Positions 20,354-29,726 of a stretch of 64,000 nt of DNA are shown here, in pieces. This stretch comes from Ophthalmolycus amberensis. Its lineage: Eukaryota; Chordata; Actinopteri; Perciformes; Zoarcidae. Under the pieces are notes generated by a model, which saw only the letters and a list, made by a program, of their open reading frames with translations, did no database searches and was not told the origin of the DNA. The translations under genes were made by a program, and so were the position numbers. Each line of letters begins with the position of its first letter. Position 1 is the stretch's first letter. Location: positions 108,501 to 172,500 of the forward strand of contig JAFEUB010001122.1 of assembly GCA_024529925.1 (NCBI GenBank), written 5' to 3'.

Positions 20354-21137
20354 TGTAGCAGTTGTGTACTCTCCGTTGCGTTGTTTAATTCAGGACACGA
20401 TATCTTTTGATGGCTCCAACCAGACGTTTATTCATCGGACAGAATATTGCTGGTAAAAGACAGAACAGCTTCAGTGACTCTCATAGACAACGTTGTGGTC
20501 ACAAGCTCCGGAACACATGAAAACAGCTTGCTTCAGACTAGTTATACATGTAAATAAAATGACATTTCAGTGCAATATACCTGGTAAAAGACAGAACAGC
20601 TTCAGTGACTCTCATGGACAACGTTGTGGTCACAAGCTCCGGAACACTGTTAAATTAAAGGGACAAATACTTAAGCTAACTGTTGTTAGCATGTTACTCA
20701 TGCTAAATGCTAAATGCTAAATCAGTTAAAACCATTTGCTCTAGAAATTATAAATTAAAACAATTATACGAACAAAAAGGGACTTCTAGACATCTCTATA
20801 TATATCTCTCTCTATATATATATATATATATGTACATCAGACATCGAATGAGATGTTTCACAACGGAGCTTGTCACAGGTCAACCTACCATGAAAACAGC
20901 TTGCTTCAGACTAGTTCATGAAAGCTAGGCGCACCACTAGAGTCTGCAAGCAGCCAGCAGAGGGCGCTGTTACACACAACCCACTTGTCTCCTATGGGGA
21001 ACTAATGATACGTTGTAAATGACATTTAAACAAGGAAATAATATGAAAATGATAAGGATTAGCAATAACTTAAATAATATAGTAATACTAGCAACCAATG
21101 GCCAGTGATGGCAAGTGGAATCATTAACTCTGTTACA
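20354..21137 (-). repeat. Gypsy 5' LTR (right), intact
   Basis: 784 bp, TG...CA, direct repeat of the left LTR without the MITE. The TAAG duplication follows at 21138-21141. The same internal duplication and CT/TA microsatellite (about 20803-20831) are present. It would contain promoter and polyadenylation signals for the minus-strand element. Confidence 0.93.
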
Positions 21138-21141
21138 TAAG

Positions 21142-21527
21142 CATAGATGAAAAGTGTCACATCTTACCTTAAGTGACTACTCTCTAATCTTAAACAATTC
21201 TGACTTCAACAGTATCAGTACTAATCAAAATATAGACTTCATGTCACGTCCACCAAATCTCTTTGTCTTACCTGAAAATCAGTGTTGTTGCTGTAAAATC
21301 TGTATACTTCTAGATATGACATTTCATATGCAAAGTCAGGACAGAAGAAGTCATACATTAGATTGATCACATGACTCTTAGGTCATCCCTTCTTGGTGAA
21401 AGTGGTGCTGTTAAAACCATCCCTTTGATACAACCATCCCTGGTCTCCCCTAACTATGAGATAATACGCATAAAACGCAAATTATTTTCTAACAAACATT
21501 TTCACTCTTTTTCTGTCCATTATAAAG
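21142..21527 (+). other. Intron of transposase gene, 3' part
   Basis: This continues the intron after the Gypsy insertion. It ends in a pyrimidine-rich acceptor (TTCACTCTTTTTCTGTCCATTATAAAG) directly before the open frame of exon 2. No gene is seen in it. Confidence 0.65.
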
Positions 21528-21857
21528 GAGGAGCTTGATGAAGTTGTAACTGCCTGGAATGACCATCGCATAAGAAGAACAAACAATCCTCGGGCTCCTA
21601 ATGGTCGTCCCTCCATAATGTATGCAGTTCCCAACCTTTATGGGGCTCAGAATTGCTTGCAGCCAGCTGAGGAAAGGAAAATAGAAATATGCCGAGAGGA
21701 TTGTTGTTTCAAGGACTGTTCTTGTGATGAGGACGTGTTTCACCTGTGTGTGGAACTTATGGCAGAGCACAACCTGGCAATGTCTGATGATGTGTATGAA
21801 ATTACAGACCTTTATCTAAGACTTCGTCAAATGATTACTGATGGGCTGGGGGAATGA
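21528..21857 (+). CDS. IS3EU-like transposase, exon 2 (C-terminus)
   Basis: 110 codons including TGA, phase 0 with exon 1. It begins EELDEVVTAWNDHRIRRTNN and includes RPSIMYAVPNLYGA, the familiar C-terminal continuation of these rve-type fish transposases. A Cys/Asp/Glu-rich segment (EICREDCCFKDCSCDED) follows, then an acidic helical tail ending RLRQMITDGLGE. Joined at the splice sites the protein would be about 382 residues with no stop. The alternative Met at 21618 is internal. The intron position, hit by the Gypsy element, means transcripts would need to splice 12 kb to stay functional. Confidence 0.75.
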   Translation, partial: EELDEVVTAWNDHRIRRTNNPRAPNGRPSIMYAVPNLYGAQNCLQPAEERKIEICREDCCFKDCSCDEDVFHLCVELMAEHNLAMSDDVYEITDLYLRLRQMITDGLGE

Positions 21858-23290
21858 AGCTTGTGCTATGAGAAACAGTAGTGTCAGCTAGGTATACCAT
21901 TGTATATATCTATGTCCTGAATTGTTCATTGTAAATGCCATCTGAAATACAGGCCTATGGAAATGAGATTTAAGTTATGGGCAGATGTTTTTGTTGCCCC
22001 ATGTCTATATAGCCTTATAGCTGCTTCTTACAAGAAAGTGACACTGAAAGCCGCTTTCAGCGGTCACAAGCTGTTGTGCTAATGTATGTTGTTATACATT
22101 TTTTTCAAGCATCTCATCTCTCTGTACTAGTGCAAATACATAACACAACTGGCACCTTGGAAAATATTGAATTGTTTTTTTTTCAAATAGGATTAAGCAG
22201 GGAAATTGGAGCGACAGATCTCTTTTTTGTAACTGTGCAGCTTGATCATCAGCACACAATTTCACAAGCTTAACTATGCCCAAAGAGTTACAACTGTAAC
22301 ACACAAAAACACACCAGAAGTTGATGATTTTGTTACTTTTGATATATTTAACCAGATCAAAAGTGAAGACCAGAGAACCACTGCTGCCTCCTGCTTCTTA
22401 ATTGAAAATGCCAAGACCACAAAATGAACATCATAGGCATAACCCAGGCAGCTACATATAGAAGCATCTGTAACAGTATGCCCCATATGGTTACATTTTT
22501 CAAAAGTTTGACAGTAAAAGAACAAGACTCTTAACAGTAACAGCCAAAGATATTTTTGTAAATAAAAGAACATGACTACACAGTACTGGCTACATAAATA
22601 TGCATCTGTAAAAGTTGGCACCATATGCACTGTAACAGTACAGTAATACATTTTTCAAAAGTTTGACAATCAAAGAACAAGACTTAACAGTAACAGCCAA
22701 AGATATTTTTGGAAAGATCCATATTTCTAGCTTCCCTTTATGCCTTTATGTGTCAACAAAACATATTATTCAACTGTGTAATGTAGTGTATATTCTAATG
22801 AGAAATTATGAGGATGCTGCTGTAAGTGTGTAACTGGATATTTGTGACGATTTAGCCAATAGATTCCGAGACAAAATTGTTGTTTTGAGAGTGACCAATC
22901 CTGAGAGTTGAACAGATAAGTGATTTTTGCCATAGTGCTCTTTTCATCACACATTACTTACATTCTCCCAGAGCAAGAGAACACTGAGCAATTGTAGAAT
23001 TGCAAATTATTTTACTTTTGATATTAGATGTTTAGACCACTTACTTTAGGCATGTATTAAGTGACATTAACTAATGCCAGCCGAAATGTTACTTTTGTAG
23101 TATTAACTTTACATACCAATTGCTTAGCTCAAAAGAAAAGAAAGCTAAAAGCATTGTTTCCATAGACCTTGATACCTAAAACAACGAAAGTTACGTAAAC
23201 GTACATATTTGCCCTCCTTGATCTCCACTAGCGTGATGCTATTATGTCCTGTGGTGTTATACTTAACACACACATACTCCCTGGACTAGA
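21858..23290. other. IS3EU-like element, region between convergent genes
   Basis: No gene recognised. It contains an imperfect direct duplication: the stretch around 22450-22560 is repeated around 22590-22720, both with TTTTTCAAAAGTTTGACA, AAAGAACAAGACT and AACAGTAACAGCCAAAGATA. This is presumably 3' untranslated sequence of both genes. Confidence 0.5.
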
Positions 23291-23805
23291 TTAGATTATG
23301 TCCATTACCCACACATTAGACTCCAACACCTTGTTCATCTCAGAGCTGAAGTCAGGTGAGCTGTCATAATGGACTGACAGCTCCAGCACACAGCCACAAG
23401 TATGGGCCACAGGTCTTCTCTGAAAACCTTGAATCTGAGTAAAGCCAATAATAATTTCTTTCCCCAGGAATAGATCTGACCCTGTACAGAACCTGAGGAA
23501 CAAACACAGATGCTGCGTATCAGCATTCCTCAAATATGTGGTTAGGTACTTCTGAATGTCCTTCTGCTGGACATTCATTGTCTCTGGGAAGGTGAGAGAC
23601 TTCACAACCTTTCTTACAGTTGGTTGCAGGTTTTCGTATACAGTTGTGAGGTCCTGAAGGCTGTGCCCGGCGGTGCTGAGTATTTTTCCCATTGTTCAAT
23701 GACGTAGGCAGGCTCTTGAACAAGCCTTTTGTGGGCAAGCTCCTGGAGGATGTCATTGACATTGCTGGCTGTTGGTATCCTTCTGCAGCTGTGGTTATCT
23801 AGGAT
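23291..23805 (-). pseudogene. HECT E3 ubiquitin-ligase C-lobe-like exon, frameshifted
   Basis: The minus-strand frame 23692-23291 encodes a C-terminal HECT-like segment. LCLFLRFCTGSDLF is followed by GFQRRPVAHTCGC, matching the HECT catalytic-Cys block (P-x-A-H-T-C), and it ends EMNKVLESNVWVMDII. Upstream to an acceptor after ATCGAG (intron side of 23805) another frame continues (ILDNHSCRRIPTASNVNDIL to VIEQWEK). The two frames differ by one base in an A5 run at about 23683-23687. This is a one-base deletion or an assembly error. It resembles teleost proteins annotated as G2/M-phase-specific E3 ligase-like. Only the C-lobe is present, so an E2-binding N-lobe is missing. In a complete HECT the Cys accepts ubiquitin from E2. 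Confidence 0.6.
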
Positions 23806-23933
23806 CTCGATGAATGAAACAGCAAAACAAGAAAGCTCATGTTTATTTTCAGAAACAATAATTTAGTAATTTAGAAGCAACAACAAGTGTCTATGAAAAG
23901 TACAGTTGTTAGTTGATAGTTGCAGTTAAGTAC

Positions 23934-24008
23934 CTTCTCATGCTCCAGGGTCTCTATTGTTTCCTCAGGAACATTTCTCTGTCTCAGGAAGACACTTAGA
24001 TCATCCAT
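23934..24008 (-). CDS. SAM-like first coding exon of the HECT-like gene
   Basis: 25 codons, MDDLSVFLRQRNVPEETIET and then LEHEK, ending at an AG|GTACTT donor. It is preceded by an acceptor-like CCCACAG, so a non-coding 5' exon probably lies further upstream in the right TIR. That TIR carries a GACGAT|GTAAGT donor at about 24260. The pattern LxxFLRxRxVPEETIxxLExE resembles the start of SAM-like domains in the fish HECT-like proteins. Phase 0 fits the next exon. The splice choice is inferred. Confidence 0.5.
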
Positions 24009-24150
24009 TCTGTGGGCATGCATTACAAGGAAGGTTATTGGAGGATATCACCATACATACATCCTATATAAAACACACATACATTCACAGGAATACAGGC
24101 TCGCTAGCCAGGTTAGCCACTTAGCTCAACTTTGGGCTATTATTTCAACG

Positions 24151-24447
24151 GCTAATTACATGACAAACACTTACTGACAGTAAATGCACTTAAGAACATT
24201 AACTACAACTACAAACGGAACAGTTACGCCACATAGGTTCAGAGTTACAGTTCTATGACTTACATCGTCAATGACTCGTCTGATTCGACCGCAACCGGAA
24301 GCGGAAACAGTTCGCAACATCAAATACAATTTCAGAATAAAAGCACCGTAACTTCATCGAAAGTCGAAATTTCGACTTACTAAGTCGAAATTTCGAGATA
24401 ACAGGACCTTTATTTTTTCCTCACAGTGGGGGAAACGGGCTTCCATA
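24151..24447 (-). repeat. Right TIR of IS3EU-like element
   Basis: Inverted partner of 8264-8549. It has two CGAAATTTCG palindromes (24365, 24386; 21-bp spacing). A 32-bp segment absent from the left TIR (24254-24285) contains GTAAGT on the minus strand. It probably includes the promoter of the HECT-like gene. Confidence 0.85.
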
Positions 24448-24585
24448 GATATCACAGCTTATAAAGTTTTATATGTAGTTATATTATATATACAGAAACT
24501 ATAGTTTGTTGTATTTATGAAAATATAGAACAAGAATAAAGACAATTCTTGACATTTCTTTGCAATTTTACCTGATATAACAATA

Positions 24586-24846
24586 TCAAACTCTTATGAA
24601 GAGCTCAGTTTGCTGCAGCAGCTGAGAAATCGCTCTTTTTCGCTCATCTCCAGCGTGACACTTTTCATGAAATGCTGTGTGTTTGTTCTGGAAGCATACA
24701 GGTAAGTCAGCATCGTTGGCAGTGAAAGCAAATGAAGACGTCCACGCAGAGTCAAACTCTCTATTTTCCTCCGTGACTTTTCTTTTTTTGGATTTATCCA
24801 TTGATAGTTTACAGGGGTTGGGGGTCTGAAAATCATGATCAGCCAC
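24586..24846 (-). pseudogene. hAT transposase remnant, BED-finger region
   Basis: 86 codons. The stretch SKKRKVTEENREFDSAWTSS and FAFTANDADLPVCFQNKHTAF resembles the N-terminus of Charlie-type hAT proteins, the family that also gave GTF2IRD2-like proteins. In such proteins a BED zinc finger with two Cys and two His lies between LPVC and QNKHTAF. Here about 18 residues, including one Cys and flanking sequence, are missing. The finger is destroyed and the rest of the transposase is absent. The orientation agrees with transcription from the right hAT end. Confidence 0.6.
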
Positions 24847-25364
24847 CTGCAGGGAAAAGCGCTTGACAGGGGTAGAGGATTTAACTGCCTGTGGGAATAA
24901 TTAACATATAAGATTCTGTTGATTCTTGCTTATAAATTATATTCTCTCTGAACACATTTCTCTTTTTGGAGAGTCATGTGAGATAACTTCTTCGATTAGC
25001 ACAATTTCCCTGCTCTTCTTTCTATTTCCTCGTCTCAGCCCCGTGTGTCACGGTGTGTGTAAACCTCGCTCGAGTCACGAAACTTGTCAGAATACCCATA
25101 TTTGATTGCCTGAGCTGCATCACGTGATGTGATTTGCACTACATTGGTCGGTGTGTTTCCTGCACCGCCGAACAAGTGCCGTAACGGCTGAATAAGAGGC
25201 TTTAAAGGTTTAAAGTTTAAACTCTGTGCCCAATAAGTATAATTCCGAATTACCTATCGGTTTTTAGTTCCTGGCTCCGGATCCGGTGCGCCAGTTGGGG
25301 ACCTCAGGGAGCCGCAACAGAGAGGCTCGCGATTAGCCGCAGGTTGCCGACCTCTGGACTAGAC

Positions 25365-26478
25365 TAATTAGATCCATTAATAGTATGCTAGAACTAGATT
25401 CCAGTGGTGGCTGCGTAGGATCGTTTCTGACTGGTGTTTTTACAACAGCTCCAGAGAGTTGGAAAGTCAAAAAGTCTCAAATTCTTTATTGAAAAAGATA
25501 GATGTAATAATTTCTTAAATTAACAACCTACCATTTCTTGGTATTTAGCCTTTCAAAACCAACATTTTCTCGAAGGAGAAAAAAACCTGTCCTGCATGCA
25601 ACACATATCTGTATTAACAGGGTGGACAGCAATCTAACACCATCAATTATAAATTATTTTACAAGTTCTGTAGTGACCGTTGCTTCCCAATAAAAAAGTC
25701 ACTATGGTTGCTGTAATGCTTGTTCCGACGCGTGCCATAAATAACATAGTCCAGTTTCGAATATAGGTATTTTATTCCTCACATAATCAGAGTTCACCAC
25801 TTTCTCTTCCAGTTATGCATTTCTCCATTAAACCCATGAATCATAACACTTGCCTTTGTTACATCTGCACGTTCAAAAACTGTTTGCTTCCACCTATGAG
25901 CAACCCCTGTGTCCAATGACCCCACTGATTATATTACCTGTGGCCTGACTCACAGCGCCACTACCGCCCCATGTGGTGGGAGGTTGTACATAACCAAAAA
26001 CAACAAAATGGCTCTTACAAGTTCAATAAAACTAAATCAGAATAATTTCTCTCATAATATTCATGTCAAATATTTACTTATGTGTGGAAGCTTCTTGATC
26101 CGTGTGTTGCAGTTGTACATGTCGGAGTTGTGCCTTACAGTCACAGACTGTATGCATTGCCTTGCGTTACTTTGCTACCAGTGCTTTTATGTATGCTGTA
26201 GGTGATTATAAGATATGAAAGTGAGCCTTCTTACCACTTTGAATTATGTTCATGTTTTTTTATTAGCTCTGAGTCTGTTTCACACCACCAGAGTTAAAGC
26301 TGAAAGATTAAGGCAAAAATTGTCATACACACCATAATTTCCCCAAGGGGATGAATAAAGGGTCTTCTACTCTATAAGAATACATAAAAGTGACACATCA
26401 ATTTAATGGAATACATATATGTAATTATAGTCTGATTCACACAGTTGGCCATATTTTGTCTGCTGTCCTTCCTGCATT
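25365..26478. other. Non-coding stretch between hAT nest and composite repeat
   Basis: No gene recognised. Near 26335-26380 the phrase TTTCCCCAAGGGGATGAATAAAGGGTCTTCTA resembles the 3' tails of fish RTE/Rex-type LINEs or dependent SINEs, but the body could not be delimited. The open frame at 25909-26205 has no domain. Confidence 0.35.
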
Positions 26479-27890
26479 CTGTCACAGGGTGTGATGGAGG
26501 ACTCAAATGCAGACAAGACTAGAAGTTGAGTGAAGCAGGTATTTAATGGATAAAGAAATCAGAACAGGAACACAAGAGGGAATCCACAGACGAGACAAGA
26601 GACGAGGGGGAAAATCCACCAGAATGAGGCAGGGCAGACAGACGGAGAACTCCTCCGAGGCCGAGAGTCAGAGTCCAGAACCGGGTGGGCAGAGGGGGTC
26701 CGGAGGAGGGACATCCGGATCCAAAAGCTCAGGGGAACCGGACTGGGGAAACAGACAACGGGACTCTAGAGACTGGAGCTCGGGGGAACGGAACACGAGA
26801 GGTTGGGGATCAAGAGGGGAACTGAAGTCTAGGGGCTGGGGATCAAGAAGGGACTGGGGATCAAGGGGCTGGGGATCAAGGGGCTGGGGATCAAGAGGGG
26901 AACTGAATTCTAGAGGCTGGGGATCAAGAGTGGAACTGAATTCTAGAGGCTGGGAATCAAGAGGGGTACTGGACTCTAGAGGCTGGGGATCAAGAGGGGA
27001 ACTGGACTCTAGAGGCTGGGGATCAAGAGGGGAACTGGACTCCCGACTCCCGGAGCCCCGTCTCCGGGGAACAAGATTCAGAATCCCAGAGACGGGGCTC
27101 CGGGGAACAGGATTCAGACTGTCGGAGACGGGACTCCGGGGAACAGGATTCAGACTCTCGGAGATGGCCCAGCGGGGTCCTGAAATGGAAACCGCTGCGG
27201 CTCGGAGGCGGTGGTCAGAACTTGGGGTCTCTGTGGCTCTGTAGGAACTGGAAGTCGATTCGGCTCGGAGGCGGCAACGGCAGGAACTGGAAGTCGATGC
27301 GGCTCGGAGGCGGCAAGAAGAAACCATTTTTATTGTCATATACATTTACACATACACAAAATTTGACTACTGCATTTGACCCATCCCTGTATATAGGGAG
27401 CAGTGGGCAGTGATCGGCGCCCGGGGAGCCAGGGGTTCAGTGTATTGCTCAGGTACACTTCGACACGTGACACGTCCCAGTCGGGGATCGAACCGTTGAC
27501 CTTCCGGTTCCCAGACGAAACTGGAAGTCGATGCGGCTCGGAGGCGGCAACGGCAGGAACTGGTCAGACTGCTGACAGGACACGGGGGAGCTGAAGTCAT
27601 CTGTGGCCCCGCGGAGGCAGCGGCCGGAACTGGAACCCGCTGTGGCTCGGTGGCGGCAGCGGCCGGAACTGGAGCCCGCTGCGGCTCGGAGGCGGCAGTG
27701 GCAGGAACTGGAACCCGCTGCGGCTCGGAGGCGGCAGCGGCAGGAAGTGAGCAGAGTGAGCAGAGAGTAATGAGCTGACGAGGTGGGTTGACTGGCAGGT
27801 GCACTGAATAAACTGATTTGGTGAGTGAGAGATGGCCAAATTCGATAATAGTGGCAGAGCTGTGACACATTTAGCAGCTGCAACTCTGTT
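26479..27890. repeat. Minisatellite-rich composite repeat, left part
   Basis: It starts CTGTCACAGGGTGTGATGG and GACTCAAATGCAGAC, a phrase I associate with a common teleost interspersed repeat. Three tandem arrays follow: a ~33-bp unit with CTAGAGGCTGGGGATCAAGA (about 26786-27045), a ~33-bp unit with CTCCGGGGAACAGGATTCAG (about 27057-27165), and a 36-39-bp unit with GGCTCGGAGGCGGCA and GGAACTGGA (about 27195-27310 and 27525-27745). Long open frames on both strands are translations of these arrays and are not genes. A further piece of the same family seems to continue after the LINE at 34890-35137. Confidence 0.6.
27312..27530 (-). mobile_element. tRNA-derived SINE
   Basis: On the minus strand the element begins near the complement of CTTCCGGTTCCCAGACG, with a box-B-like GGTTCGATCCCCGACTG (complement of about 27480-27495). 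The body contains CTCCCCGGGCGCC and CTGCCCACTGCTCCCTATAT, and it ends ATGACAATAAAAATGG. This is the layout of a very common fish SINE. It interrupts the third minisatellite array. A GAAAC-like short duplication is visible at both sides. Confidence 0.75.
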
Positions 27891-28192
27891 GCTTTTAGCC
27901 TGGATTAAATGTTGAACTTCTTTGTATTTGTCTAATAGTTTGCTCTTTGTTTGTAAAATATGCCGTTTTGCCGACAGCAGACTTGTCTATGTTTGCGAAT
28001 GGTCACATGTTGCAAACGCCGCTCCTTTTATTATGTGAACGCATAGCTAGATTGAGAAACTCTGGGTTGATTTACCAGATTGACAACCACTTTCGTAGGA
28101 CCGCTTATTGGATTGCAGGTGTTAGGGTTATTTAAGCCAGACAACGAAAATATACCCTGGGTAAGTTGAACTCGCTTCGTAGTACAGGCCCC
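27891..28192. mobile_element. PIF/Harbinger-like fragment, right end
   Basis: The complement of the right edge reads GGGCCTGTACTACGAAGCGA, the Harbinger-type terminus. Internal phrases (AACTCTGGGTTGATTTACCAG, CCTGGGTAAGTTGAACTCGC) fit the same group. There is no transposase, and the left terminus is not seen. Confidence 0.5.
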
Positions 28193-28394
28193 AGGTGAGC
28201 AAGAGGTCTAGTTACATGACAACACAGAGATCAGACCAGGAAGCAGAGTTGCAGTCTTACACACTCCTCTGAGCTTCCATTAGAGCAGTTACTCACGCAA
28301 AACCACATAGAGACTGTGTCTGCCCCACGGCCACTTAAATTAATTAAATCAAAAATAAACGATCGAGGAGTTAAACAAAATAACTTAATCCAAG

Positions 28395-29268
28395 TTAAAA
28401 CTACCGCAACAGTACAACAAAATAGGATAATTAAATGTGGACTCTTAAATATCAGATCTTTGTCATCTAAAGCTCTACTAGTAAATTAGCTAATATCAGA
28501 TAATCATATTGATTTATTTTGTCTTACTGAAACCTGGCTGAGTAATGATGAATATGTCAGCCTAAATGAATCAACTCCTCCAAGTCATATCAATACTCAC
28601 ATTCCTCGAGGCGCCGGCCGAGGAGGTGGAGTAGCAGCCATCTTTGACTCTAGCCTATTATTAAACCCTAAACCTAAACTAGACTATAACTCATTTGAAA
28701 GCTTGGTTCTTAGTCTTTCACACCCAACCTGGAAAACAATACAGCCAGTTATATTTGTTATAGTGTACCGGGCCCCAGGTCCGTATTCTGAGTTTTTATC
28801 GGAATTTTTCAGTTTTTATCAAGTCTAGTCCTTAAAACAGATAAAGTAATTATTGTAGGTGACTTTAATATTCATGTGGATGTCGAGAACAATAGCCTCA
28901 GTACTGCATTTATCTCATTATTAGATTCGATTGGTTTCTGTCAGAATGTACAGAAACCCACTCACTGTTTTAACCACATTCTCGACCTGGTTCTGACTTA
29001 TGGCATTAACATAGAAGATTTAATAGTCTATCCACAGAACTCTCTTCTATCGGACCATTATCTAATAACCTTTGAATTCTTACTAACGGAGTGTACACCG
29101 TTAAGCAAGAGTTACTACACTAGATGTCTATCTGATGGTGCCGTAGCTCAATTTAAAGAAGCGATTCCGTCTGTATTTAACTCGATACCATGCTTCAATA
29201 TGACAGAGGACTCCTGTGCTAACTTTAGTCCTACCCAGATTGATCATCTGTTGTGGAATATTTCCTTG
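28395..29268 (+). pseudogene. L2-like LINE, endonuclease domain
   Basis: Translation gives APE endonuclease landmarks in order: GLLNIRSLSSKA, LFCLTETWL, GAGRGGGVAAIF, VIVYRAPGPYSEF, IIVGDFNIHVDV and LLSDHYLITFEF (S-D-H). The Asn, Glu and Asp/His positions needed for target nicking are present. An in-frame TAG at 28487-28489 and a one-base loss in a T run at about 28815 break the frame; the longest clean piece is 28876-29334. This enzyme would nick the genomic target to prime reverse transcription. The frame continues towards the RT part after the 448-bp insertion. Confidence 0.85.
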
Positions 29269-29273
29269 ACAAG

Positions 29274-29721
29274 TTTAGGAGTGAAGTTGGTTTTATCCAA
29301 AATGCTTAACATAAAACAGAGTCTCGATGAATGATCAAAGTTTCAAAAAGTCAATTTAATGTTTGCAAACAGAGAACACAAAAACACCACCACGTATTGC
29401 AGTGAACTGTGAATATGCTCTAAAGACGCAGAATCAAAACAAGGTATTTATACTCGCCGGCACAGAGGAGACAGATAACACACAGGAGACTAAGGCAGAA
29501 ATGTTTAGTCTAACAAGAAGCAGTTGATTACAGAAAGAGCACGTCGGTTGAAAGATAGAATAAGATAGAAAAATGACCTCTGTACCAGAACAAATATGTC
29601 AATTTGTTCAGACATCCAGACGCCTGTACAAATGAATTTTCTAACAGCAACATCTCACACAGAGAATATGATGAGGACATGTTAAAACATTTTTACCATT
29701 ACACATCTTCTCGACAGTGTT
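29274..29721 (-). mobile_element. Solo-LTR-like insertion (~450 bp) in LINE ORF
   Basis: The flanks share ACAAG (29269-29273 and 29722-29726), and skipping the insert rejoins the LINE frame smoothly. On the minus strand there is a TATA-like GAGTATAAATACC (29443-29455) and an ATTAAA-like signal about 90 bp downstream, as in a small LTR. However, the predicted ends are not TG...CA, so the class and exact limits are tentative. Short open frames inside and overlapping it are not genes. Confidence 0.5.
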
Positions 29722-29726
29722 ACAAG

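Larger units (their letters stand above)
9843..21137 (-). mobile_element. Ty3/Gypsy LTR retrotransposon, minus strand, defective
   Basis: Two direct LTRs (9843-11158 and 20354-21137) each run TGTAGCAG to CTGTTACA on the plus strand and are flanked by TAAG at 9839-9842 and 21138-21141. Reading on the minus strand gives 5' LTR, tRNA-His primer site, gag with zinc knuckles, protease, RT, RNase H, integrase, polypurine tract, 3' LTR. Integrase after RNase H is the Ty3/Gypsy order. Outside the MITE in the left LTR, I see by eye only roughly ten small differences between LTRs, so the insertion is young. Even so it has a gag frameshift, two in-frame pol stops, a frameshifting deletion and a 2.3-kb insertion in pol. 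It cannot make complete proteins, though the cis signals look intact. Confidence 0.93.
8264..24447 (+). mobile_element. IS3EU-like DNA transposon carrying a DDE transposase and a HECT gene
   Basis: Long terminal inverted repeats run 8264-8549 (286 bp) and 24151-24447 (297 bp). Both begin TATGGAAGCCC and are flanked by a 6-bp duplication, GATATC, at 8258-8263 and 24448-24453. The duplication is itself palindromic. A 6-bp duplication and TAY-type termini match what I recall for the IS3EU superfamily, and the encoded protein is an rve-type integrase/transposase. Removing the Gypsy insertion leaves about 4.9 kb. Two genes converge: transposase on plus (8581-21857) and a SAM/HECT-like gene on minus (23291-24008). 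The TIRs differ by two indels: the left has one extra 21-bp palindrome unit, and the right has 32 extra bp at 24254-24285 containing a splice donor. Confidence 0.75.
8171..25356 (-). mobile_element. Non-autonomous hAT element, outermost layer of the nest
   Basis: The ends are imperfect inverted repeats: CAGGGGTCGGCAACC at 8171 and the complement of CAGAGGTCGGCAACC ending at 25356. A perfect 8-bp duplication, GACTAGAC, lies at 8163-8170 and 25357-25364, which is the hAT hallmark. Only 87 bp of the left end (8171-8257) and about 0.9 kb of the right end (24448-25356) are hAT sequence. Everything between is a later insertion. Without it the element would be about 1 kb, an internally deleted copy. 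The only coding remnant is the BED-region fragment at 24586-24846, so transcription would run on the minus strand. Confidence 0.85.

Noticed and set aside
26546..27883. Open frames of 140-230 codons on both strands
   Set aside because: Repetitive Ser/Gly/Arg or Pro/Leu/Ser peptides from minisatellite units; open on both strands because unit length is often a multiple of three.
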